This document shows, in pieces, positions 23,392 through 30,448 of a DNA stretch of 64,000 nucleotides; positions within the stretch are counted from its first letter, which is position 1; each line of letters opens with the position of its first letter. Origin of the DNA: Pseudomonas silvicola (GTDB lineage: Bacteria > Pseudomonadota > Gammaproteobacteria > Pseudomonadales > Pseudomonadaceae); assembly GCF_026651855.1 (NCBI RefSeq), contig NZ_CP093280.1, forward strand, positions 5,912,501 to 5,976,500. The letters run 5' to 3'. Position numbers and translations under genes: made by a program. The notes beneath the pieces were generated by a model. That model was not told the origin of the DNA, ran no database searches, and saw only the letters and a list, made by a program, of their open reading frames with translations.

Positions 23392-24261
23392 ATGAATACT
23401 CATACCCAAGCTACGCCCGAAACCGTCAATGCTCGCCTGACGCTGGACGTGACCTATCTGTTCAACGGTGAAGCCGCGCCGGAAATGCTGGCACGGCTAC
23501 AACGCATGTGCGAACGCGCCATCGGCGAGGGTCTGCTGACCGGCGAGACCGCAGCGGAGGTGGACATCTGGTCGATCAACGTATCCGTGGTGCCCTCGGC
23601 GACTGACCGTGATGCGCTGGAAGCCGAGATCGCCGCCCTCATGCAACAGCGAATCGAGGATGGAAACCTCGGTGCAGAGGACATTCCCGTGCGCCTGGCG
23701 CGCTATGGCCTGATGGTCCCCGAGGCATTCGTCGACGAAATGCGCGAGCGCATAGGCATGGCCGATCAAGGACCCCAGGGCCAGGCCACCAGCCCCTCTA
23801 CCGAACCTGCCGATGGCGGGAAGATCGAGATGCAAGTCGCGGTCGCCTGCGTCGATGCCTCCGGCACCCCCGACATGCCGGTATTCAAGGTCAGGATCAC
23901 CCAGGAGGAATACGACCAGGGTGTCCACTACTACAAAGCCAAGGATTTGGCCGAAGAAGCCCGGTACGAAGGGCCGTTCGTCTGCTTCGACGCTGCCGAA
24001 TATGACCCCATCCTGTCGGCCGCCCGCGAACTGAGTCTTGTCCCGCAAGTCGTCGTGATCGATATGACCGACGGCCAGATCCACTCCATCCGCTGCGATA
24101 CCGGCGAGATCAAGGTCGTCTGCTACGACACCAGCGACACCGAAGAGTACTCGGCGGCGGTGGCGGATCGGCCGCTCGGCGAGAATGGCCAGCTCGTGCG
24201 CTGCTGGGCGCATGCCCAACCGGCACAGGTCGATCCCGGCCTGAAGCTGGCTCGGGATTGA
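23392..24261 (+). CDS. Conserved ICE hypothetical protein, 289 aa
   Basis: A 289-residue strongly acidic protein. Residues 15-125 form an alpha/beta N-terminal domain (LTLDVTYLFNGEAAPEMLARLQRM). A short linker (QGPQGQATSPSTEPADGG) leads to a C-terminal domain (MQVAVACVDASGTPDMPVFKVRIT … FVCFDAAEYDPI). AAGGAGA precedes the start. It is the last gene of the accessory block, followed by a canonical terminator. Function unknown. Confidence 0.7.
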   Translation: MNTHTQATPETVNARLTLDVTYLFNGEAAPEMLARLQRMCERAIGEGLLTGETAAEVDIWSINVSVVPSATDRDALEAEIAALMQQRIEDGNLGAEDIPVRLARYGLMVPEAFVDEMRERIGMADQGPQGQATSPSTEPADGGKIEMQVAVACVDASGTPDMPVFKVRITQEEYDQGVHYYKAKDLAEEARYEGPFVCFDAAEYDPILSAARELSLVPQVVVIDMTDGQIHSIRCDTGEIKVVCYDTSDTEEYSAAVADRPLGENGQLVRCWAHAQPAQVDPGLKLARD

Positions 24262-24290
24262 TTCGGCAGGGTCCGACCTGCGCTTTCACT

Positions 24291-24315
24291 GGCCCCTTCG
24301 GGGGCCTTTTTCTTT
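24291..24315 (+). terminator. Rho-independent terminator
   Basis: GGCCCC, TTCG tetraloop, GGGGCC (24291-24306), then TTTTTCTTT. It separates the accessory block from the first transfer operon. Confidence 0.92.
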
Positions 24316-24352
24316 GGAGGAAGGCTGTCCGGAAATCGGGCGCTGCCTGGTT

Positions 24353-24366
24353 CGCATTGTTTGCTG
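24353..24366 (+). promoter_or_regulatory. Shared ICE operon-head motif before PilL
   Basis: CGCATTGTTTGCTG ends 56 bp before the PilL start at 24422 and follows a strong terminator by about 40 bp, so a promoter is expected here. It differs from the TIGR03757 copy at 47323 by one base in 14. No clear sigma-70 -10 box accompanies it. Confidence 0.5.
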
Positions 24367-24421
24367 CTGCTCGCGACCCGAGCGGCGATGGTGAGGGCTC
24401 GATGTTTCAGGACGACGTGCC

Positions 24422-25021
24422 ATGTGCCCCTCTCCACCCTGGTTTCACCATCCCGAACGCCGCCTGCTGACGGGATTTCTCGGCCTGCTTTGGGCAGTGT
24501 TGGCTGGCGGCTGCGCGGCGACGACTGTGCCAAACGCTCCCGATGCCATCGAGGAAGTTTCGGCTGCTCCTGAACCCAATGCACCCGAATTCATTCCCGT
24601 CGTGCGCTACGGCCGCTACACGTTGGTCGAACTTGCACCCACGGCGGCGCAGCGGGACTTGCTATTGCAGACCATCGACGTTTCCATGCCGGAAGATGCC
24701 CGCGCCACTGTCGGCGATGGGCTACGGCATGTGCTCAAGCGCAGTGGCTACCGGCTTTGTGAGACAGCGCATGCCGTCATTGAGTTGTACGCACTTCCGC
24801 TGCCGGTGGCGCACTTGCATCTCGGCCCGATGACCTTGCGCGATGCGCTGCTCACCCTGGCAGGTCCGGCCTGGGAACTGCACGCGGATGACCGGGCGCG
24901 GCAGATTTGCTTCGAGCGGTCCGGCGACAGCGCGACCGCAGAACACGCGCCCGAGCCGCCCGCCGCTGAGGCGGTACAGACGTTCCCGCTGGCGCCTTCG
25001 GTTTCAGGAGGCCAGCCATGA
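24422..25021 (+). CDS. PilL N-terminal family lipoprotein (TIGR03748)
   Basis: A 199-residue lipoprotein: hydrophobic signal followed by the lipobox LAGGC (cysteine near residue 32). The mature part contains FIPVVRYGRYTLVELAPTAAQRDLLLQTIDV and YRLCETAHAVIELYALPLPVAHLHLGPMTLRDAL, the TIGR03748 pattern (PilL N-terminal domain, related to secretin N-domains). It heads the first transfer operon behind a terminator and the shared operon-head motif, and overlaps the next start by 4 bp (ATGA). It probably sits at the outer membrane as part of the mating apparatus. Confidence 0.82.
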   Translation: MCPSPPWFHHPERRLLTGFLGLLWAVLAGGCAATTVPNAPDAIEEVSAAPEPNAPEFIPVVRYGRYTLVELAPTAAQRDLLLQTIDVSMPEDARATVGDGLRHVLKRSGYRLCETAHAVIELYALPLPVAHLHLGPMTLRDALLTLAGPAWELHADDRARQICFERSGDSATAEHAPEPPAAEAVQTFPLAPSVSGGQP

Positions 25022-25662
25022 ACGCCCCGCAACCTGCCCAGCGCTCAACCGCCGCCGTGGTGGTGCAGAGCCTGATGTGGCTCTGGCTGATCTGCCTCAG
25101 CGTTTTCGCGGTCCTGGGCTACCAGGCGATGAACGACCAAACCAACGAGGAGCGGCTGGATTCCCGCATGCAACGCCTCGAAGCGCAAGCGGTGGGTCTG
25201 GCCGAGACGATCCAGGCCATCCAGCAGCGTCCTGCGTCTGCAACGACGGCAGACCTGAAAGACACCCGCCAGATCATGGAAGCACGCGCTTCCCAGGTTG
25301 AGAAAACACTGAGCGGCTACGCAACCACCGACGACCTTCAGGCGCTGCGCGCAGAGATCGAGCAGATCAAGGCGCGCCAGACCGCCGGGCGTGCCGCGGT
25401 GCCCGCCCGGCAGCGCACATCGAGCACGCCGTCCACCGCCAAGCCGGAACTGCCGCCACTGCCGTTCCGCATCGTCGGCGCCGAACTGCGCGCCGGTCAG
25501 CGCAGCGTGTCCGTCGCGCCGAGCACCGGGTCCTACACGCCCGACCAGCTTCAGGTGCTGCTGCCAGGTGATGCAGTCGGCCCATGGCGCTTGAAGGCGA
25601 TCGAGGGCAAAGCCGCAGTGTTCCAGGCCGGTGACCAGACAAGCCGCGTGGCGATTCCCTGA
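25018..25662 (+). CDS. Inner-membrane ICE protein with coiled coil
   Basis: A 214-residue protein with one N-terminal transmembrane helix (about 18-38, LMWLWLICLSVFAVLGYQAM), a predicted coiled coil (about 45-125, RMQRLEAQAVGLAETIQAIQ), and a small C-terminal domain (LPFRIVGAELRAGQRSVSVAPSTG). This layout suggests a bitopic periplasmic protein of the mating channel. It overlaps PilL by 4 bp. The exact family is not certain to me. Confidence 0.7.
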   Translation: MNAPQPAQRSTAAVVVQSLMWLWLICLSVFAVLGYQAMNDQTNEERLDSRMQRLEAQAVGLAETIQAIQQRPASATTADLKDTRQIMEARASQVEKTLSGYATTDDLQALRAEIEQIKARQTAGRAAVPARQRTSSTPSTAKPELPPLPFRIVGAELRAGQRSVSVAPSTGSYTPDQLQVLLPGDAVGPWRLKAIEGKAAVFQAGDQTSRVAIP

Positions 25663-25676
25663 CCGGAGCACATCAC

Positions 25677-26402
25677 ATGAAGCGGTCGATCATCTTTTCC
25701 GCGCTCCTGCTGGCGTCCGCCCAGTTGCCCGTCTGGGCGCAGCAGCCGGCCACGGCTCCCGCCCGCAATGCGCAGAGCCAGGAGCGCCCGCTGGTCGCCC
25801 GCACCCTGGATGACCGGGTGGCAAGCAACTGGGGACTGCAACCGCAGGAGTGGGCGCGCTACCGCGAACTGATGGACGGGCCGCTGGGCATCTATTCGCC
25901 CAACCTGGACCCGCTATCGGCCTTGGGCATCGAGGCCCGCACCGATGAAGAACGGCGGCGCTACGCAGAACTGCAAGTGCTGGTCGAATCGCACCGCGTC
26001 GAGAAGCTGCTCGCCTACCAGCGCGCCTACGACGAAGCCTGGCAGCGCCTGAACCCCGGCATGCAGCGCGTGAATCTGCCTGACGACAAGCCTGTCGCTG
26101 GCGCCACGCGCGGCTCTGGCCGCACAGCGGTGTTCGTCAAGGACGGCTGTGTTGCCTGCGGGCAGCTCGTGCAGCGCCTGCAATCCTCGGGCGCCGAGTT
26201 CGACTTGTACATGGTCGGCAGCCGCCAGGACGACGCGCGCATCCGCGACTGGGCCAAGCGCGCACAGATCGACGCAGCACGGGTGCGCAGCGGCAGCATC
26301 ACGCTCAACCACGACGGGGGCCGCTGGCTGTCGCTGGGCCTGCCCGGCGATTTGCCCGCGGTCGTGCGCGAGGTGAACGGCCAATGGCAGCGCCAGCCCT
26401 AA
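25677..26402 (+). CDS. ICE protein, PFL_4693 family (TIGR03759)
   Basis: A 241-residue exported protein with signal peptide (about 1-22, ending PVWA). The mature part has NWGLQPQEWARYRELMDGPLGIYSP, the TIGR03759 signature, and a thioredoxin-like region with VFVKDGCVACGQLVQRLQSSGAEFDLYMVGS that includes a CxxC motif (CVAC). It may therefore act in disulfide chemistry of the periplasmic mating apparatus, as inference. Its 3' end overlaps the transglycosylase gene by 19 bp. Confidence 0.82.
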   Translation: MKRSIIFSALLLASAQLPVWAQQPATAPARNAQSQERPLVARTLDDRVASNWGLQPQEWARYRELMDGPLGIYSPNLDPLSALGIEARTDEERRRYAELQVLVESHRVEKLLAYQRAYDEAWQRLNPGMQRVNLPDDKPVAGATRGSGRTAVFVKDGCVACGQLVQRLQSSGAEFDLYMVGSRQDDARIRDWAKRAQIDAARVRSGSITLNHDGGRWLSLGLPGDLPAVVREVNGQWQRQP

Positions 26403-26974
26403 CGGCGTTGTTGCGCGCACTGGCACTCGCTGCTGGGCTCTACGCCCGCGCCTCCCATGCCCAGGAAGTTCCGCCGCCGGCCTACCAGCTTGCCGCCCAG
26501 CGTGCGGGCATCCCCTCGACGGTGCTCTACGCCGTGGCTCTGCAGGAGAGCGGCATCCGTCGCAACGGGCGCATCGTCCCGTGGCCGTGGTCCCTCAACG
26601 TCGCCGGCCAGTCACGCCGCTTCGCCACCCGCGCCGACGCCTGCTCGGGCCTGCAGCAGGCGATGCGTGCCACGCCGCACACGCGCATCGATGCGGGCTT
26701 GGGTCAGATCAACCTGGGCTACCACAAGCATCGCTTCACAAGCGCCTGCGACCTGCTTGACCCGTACCGCAACCTAGCCATCGCCGCCGAGATCCTGAAG
26801 GAGCAGCACATTCCCGGCGAGGATTGGTTGCAGGCGATCGGCCGCTACCACCGCCCCGCCGGTGGCGAGCCCGCGGCCCGCTACCGGCGCAGCGTGTCCC
26901 GCCACCTTGCCCGCGTGCAGGGCGCACGCCCAACCGCCGCGGTCCTCGCCGCGCGCCAGGAGACCTCCCCATGA
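26384..26974 (+). CDS. Lytic transglycosylase (SLT type)
   Basis: A 196-residue exported protein with signal peptide (about 1-26) and a lysozyme-like fold: GIPSTVLYAVALQESGI contains the catalytic glutamate near residue 50, followed by IDAGLGQINLGYHKH and NLAIAAEILKEQ, then AIGRYHRPAGG. It would open peptidoglycan locally for assembly of the transfer channel, like VirB1. It overlaps genes on both sides, fixing it in the operon. Confidence 0.88.
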   Translation: MAAPALTALLRALALAAGLYARASHAQEVPPPAYQLAAQRAGIPSTVLYAVALQESGIRRNGRIVPWPWSLNVAGQSRRFATRADACSGLQQAMRATPHTRIDAGLGQINLGYHKHRFTSACDLLDPYRNLAIAAEILKEQHIPGEDWLQAIGRYHRPAGGEPAARYRRSVSRHLARVQGARPTAAVLAARQETSP

Positions 26975-27510
26975 CGAAATCCCATCTGGCCCTGCGGGGC
27001 CTACCCGTGTTGCTGGCGGCCCTTCCGCTGGCGTCGTGGGCCGCCGAGCCGCTGACCGTGGTCGAAGACCGTGGCGGCACGTCGGCGCTGCCGTACTACG
27101 AAGCCCTGAACCTCCGGCCGCGCGGCGATGGTCCGGCACGCTCACTCATCCCGACGCCCCAGGTTCCCGCAACACCTGCGGACGAGGCCGCGATGCTGCC
27201 GGTGCGCAGTGCAAAGCTCACGCCCGGCACTGTCGCGCGGCGGGTGATCGAAGCACCGGGCCTGCGGCCTTTCGTGGTCATTGGCGACGACGAGGCTTCC
27301 CAAGTCTGGCTGCGCCGCCATGCGGCCTCGCTGCGCGAGCGTGGCGCGGTCGGCCTAGTGGTCAACGTCGAGACCGTGCAGGCCCTGGCACGGCTGCGCG
27401 CACTGGTTCCCGGCGTGCCACTCGCCTCCGTGGCCGGCGACGACCTGGCCGAGCGCCTGGGCCTGCGGCACTACCCGGCGCTGATCACGGCCACCGGCAT
27501 CGAGCAATGA
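26971..27510 (+). CDS. ICE protein, PFL_4695 family (TIGR03765)
   Basis: A 179-residue exported protein with signal peptide (ending SWAAEP) and the TIGR03765 pattern: PLTVVEDRGGTSALPYYEALNL, FVVIGDDEASQVWLRRHAASL and ADLAERL-like C-terminus ending RLGLRHYPALITATG. The C-terminal part resembles a TrbC/TraW-like thioredoxin fold without CxxC. ATGA overlap with the transglycosylase gene; the coupling-protein gene follows after 4 bp. Confidence 0.8.
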   Translation: MTKSHLALRGLPVLLAALPLASWAAEPLTVVEDRGGTSALPYYEALNLRPRGDGPARSLIPTPQVPATPADEAAMLPVRSAKLTPGTVARRVIEAPGLRPFVVIGDDEASQVWLRRHAASLRERGAVGLVVNVETVQALARLRALVPGVPLASVAGDDLAERLGLRHYPALITATGIEQ

Positions 27511-27514
27511 AGCC

Positions 27515-29698
27515 ATGTCGGGGAAACAGCCGGTCGAGGTGCTGCTACGTCCCGCGGTGGAGCTATACACCGTCGCGGCATGTGCAGGCGCCGCGTTTCT
27601 GTCCCTGGTGGCCCCGTGGTCGCTCGCGCTGAGCCCGGCCATGGGCCTCGGCAGTGCGCTGGCGTTCGGCGCCTACGGAGCCATCCGCTACCGCGATGCC
27701 CGCGTCATCCTGCGCTACCGCCGCAACATCCGTCGTCTGCCGCGCTACGTGATGACGAGCAAGGACGTGCCGGTCAGCCAGCAGCGGCTGTTCGTGGGAC
27801 GCGGGTTCCTGTGGGAGCAGAAGCACACTCATAGACTCATGCAGACGTACCGGCCGGAGTTCCGCCGCTACGTCGAGCCGACACCCGCGTACCGGCTGGC
27901 GCGTCGCTTGGAAGAACGGCTGGAGTTCGCGCCGTTCCCGCTGTCCCGGCTGCCTGCGCTCGCGGGCTGGGACGTGCCCTTCAATCCTGTGCGGCCGCTG
28001 CCGCCCGTAGGCGGCCTGCCGCGGCTGCACGGCATCGAACCCGATGAGGTGGACGTCAGCCTGCCGCTCGGAGAGCGCGTCGGCCATTCCCTGGTACTGG
28101 GCACCACGCGAGTGGGCAAGACGCGGCTGGCCGAGTTGTTCGTCATCCAGGACATCCGCCGCAAGAACGCCGCTGGCGAACACGAGGTCGTCATCGTCAT
28201 AGACCCCAAGGGCGATGCGGACCTGCTCAAGCGCATGTACGTCGAAGCCAAGCGCGCGGGCCGCGAGGGCGAGTTCTACGTTTTTCACCTTGGCTGGCCC
28301 GAGATTTCCGCGCGCTACAACGCGGTAGGCCGCTTTGGGCGCATCAGCGAAGTCGCCACGCGCATCGCCGGGCAGCTTTCCGGCGAGGGCAACTCGGCCG
28401 CCTTCAGGGAGTTCGCCTGGCGCTTCGTCAACATCGTCGCCCGCGCCTTGGTGGAACTGGGGCAGCGCCCGGACTACGTGCTGATCCAGCGTCACGTCAT
28501 CAACATCGACGCGCTGTTCATCGAGTACGCCCAGCACTACTTCGCCAAGACCGAGCCGAAAGCCTGGGAAGTGATCGTCCAGATCGAGGCCAAGCTCAAC
28601 GAGAAGAACATCCCGAGGAACATGATCGGACGCGAGAAGCGCGTGGTGGCGCTGGAGCAGTACCTCTCCCAGGCGCGCAACTACGATCCGGTGCTCGACG
28701 GCTTGCGCTCGGCAGTTCGCTACGACAAGACCTACTTCGACAAGATCGTTGCCAGCCTCTTGCCACTACTGGAGAAGCTCACCAGCGGCAAGATCGCCCA
28801 GCTCCTGGCCCCGAACTACTCCGACCTGGCCGACCCAAGGCCGATCTTCGACTGGATGCAGGTGATCAGGAAGCGCGCCGTCGTCTATGTCGGTCTTGAT
28901 GCGCTGTCCGACGCCGAGGTCGCCGCGGCAGTCGGCAACTCCATGTTCTCCGACCTGGTATCGGTGGCCGGGCACATCTACAAACACGGGATCGACGATG
29001 GCCTGCCAGGCACCTCAGCAGACACGCGCGTGGCGATCAACGTTCATGCCGACGAGTTCAATGAATTGATGGGAGACGAATTCGTGCCGCTCATCAACAA
29101 GGGCGGCGGCGCAGGAATGCAAGTCACCGCGTACACGCAAACGCTCTCGGACATTGAAGCCCGTATCGGCAATCGCGCGAAGGCTGGTCAGGTCATCGGC
29201 AACTTCAACAACCTGTTCATGCTGCGGGTCCGAGAGACGGCGACCGCCGAACTGCTGACCCGGCAATTGCCGAAAGTCGAGGTCTATACCACCACCATCG
29301 TCTCCGGCGCGACCGACAGCTCGGACATCCGCGGTGCGACCGACTTCACGTCGAATACCCAGGACCGCATCAGCATGTCCAGCGTGCCGATGATTGAGCC
29401 ATCGCACATCGTCGGCCTGCCTAAAGGACAGTGCTTCGCGCTGCTGCAGGGCGGTCAGCTCTGGAAGGTCAGGATGCCGCTGCCGGCTCCTGACTCTGAT
29501 GAAGTCATGCCGCAGGATCTGCAACAGCTCGCGAGCTACATGCGCCAGAGCTATACCGAGGCCACACAGTGGTGGGAGTTCACCAGTTCTCCGGCCTTGC
29601 AGGATGCGGACTTGCCCAATGACTTGCTCGATGAGGTAGCTATCGAGGCGCCCGCCGCAGGCGCGGACAACACGGCCGGCGACGAGGCCGCGCCGTGA
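27515..29698 (+). CDS. traD: Conjugative coupling protein TraD (SXT/PFL type, TIGR03743)
   Basis: A 727-residue type IV coupling ATPase. Two N-terminal transmembrane helices lie at about 20-60. The P-loop is GTTRVGKT (residues 196-203); a Walker B-like VVIVIDPKGDADLLKRM segment follows, and ADEFNELMGDEF is the second acidic box. The C-terminal QVTAYTQTLSDIEARIGNRAKAGQVIGNFNNL is typical of TraD/TraG coupling proteins. It couples the relaxase-DNA complex to the secretion channel at the inner membrane. Overlaps the next gene by 4 bp. Confidence 0.93.
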   Translation: MSGKQPVEVLLRPAVELYTVAACAGAAFLSLVAPWSLALSPAMGLGSALAFGAYGAIRYRDARVILRYRRNIRRLPRYVMTSKDVPVSQQRLFVGRGFLWEQKHTHRLMQTYRPEFRRYVEPTPAYRLARRLEERLEFAPFPLSRLPALAGWDVPFNPVRPLPPVGGLPRLHGIEPDEVDVSLPLGERVGHSLVLGTTRVGKTRLAELFVIQDIRRKNAAGEHEVVIVIDPKGDADLLKRMYVEAKRAGREGEFYVFHLGWPEISARYNAVGRFGRISEVATRIAGQLSGEGNSAAFREFAWRFVNIVARALVELGQRPDYVLIQRHVINIDALFIEYAQHYFAKTEPKAWEVIVQIEAKLNEKNIPRNMIGREKRVVALEQYLSQARNYDPVLDGLRSAVRYDKTYFDKIVASLLPLLEKLTSGKIAQLLAPNYSDLADPRPIFDWMQVIRKRAVVYVGLDALSDAEVAAAVGNSMFSDLVSVAGHIYKHGIDDGLPGTSADTRVAINVHADEFNELMGDEFVPLINKGGGAGMQVTAYTQTLSDIEARIGNRAKAGQVIGNFNNLFMLRVRETATAELLTRQLPKVEVYTTTIVSGATDSSDIRGATDFTSNTQDRISMSSVPMIEPSHIVGLPKGQCFALLQGGQLWKVRMPLPAPDSDEVMPQDLQQLASYMRQSYTEATQWWEFTSSPALQDADLPNDLLDEVAIEAPAAGADNTAGDEAAP

Positions 29699-30444
29699 GC
29701 GACGCCGCCGCCACCGCACAGCGGGAACAGAACCGTCGGCAAGGCCTGATCGTTGGCACGATCACCTTGCCGTTCAGGCTGCTCGGCGTGCTGATCGGCT
29801 CGCTGCTGTTCTCGATCGTGGTGGAGTGTGTCGGCATGCACCTGTTCTGGAAGGAACAGGGCTGGCGGCACTCCCAGCAAATGTTGCAATACGAGCTGGG
29901 GCATCTGTCCAACCACTTCACGCGCAGCGTGGTCGTGCAGGAGCCGGGACGGACGGCGCACGAGCTTATCGATACCGGCTACGAATGGGTGTTCGTGCGC
30001 TCGGGGTTGCTGGAGCGCATGAGCCAGACCGCCGAGCGCGCTCGCGCGCCCAGCCAGGGCCAGACACGGAACTTCCGCTACTACATCAGCCAGGTTTACT
30101 TGTGGACCGAGAGCTACCTGATCGCCGCGGCGTTCACGACGCTGACCTTCCTTGTGCGGCTACTGGTCCTGGTGCTCACGCTGCCGTTGATCTTCACGGC
30201 GGCATTCGTCGGCCTGATCGACGGCCTGGTGCGACGTGACGTGCGCCGGTTCGGCGCGGGCCGGGAATCCGGCTTCATCTACCACCGCGCGAAAGCCAGC
30301 CTGATGCCGCTCGCCGTGCTGCCTTGGATCACGTACCTCGCCTTGCCGATCTCGGTTCATCCGCTGCTGATCCTGCTGCCCAGCGCCGCTTTGCTGGGAC
30401 TGGCCGTCAGCCTGACCGCAGGCACCTTCAAGAAGTACCTCTAG
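29695..30444 (+). CDS. ICE membrane protein, PFL_4697 family (TIGR03747)
   Basis: A 249-residue inner-membrane protein with about four transmembrane segments (near 20-40, 140-165, and a pair at 195-240). Residues such as WRHSQQMLQYELGHLSNHF and SGFIYHRAKASLMPLAVLPWITYLALP fit TIGR03747. It is the last plus-strand gene before the defence island: its stop is 4 bp from the end of the convergent SMC-like gene. Confidence 0.82.
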   Translation: MSDAAATAQREQNRRQGLIVGTITLPFRLLGVLIGSLLFSIVVECVGMHLFWKEQGWRHSQQMLQYELGHLSNHFTRSVVVQEPGRTAHELIDTGYEWVFVRSGLLERMSQTAERARAPSQGQTRNFRYYISQVYLWTESYLIAAAFTTLTFLVRLLVLVLTLPLIFTAAFVGLIDGLVRRDVRRFGAGRESGFIYHRAKASLMPLAVLPWITYLALPISVHPLLILLPSAALLGLAVSLTAGTFKKYL

Positions 30445-30448
30445 GCAT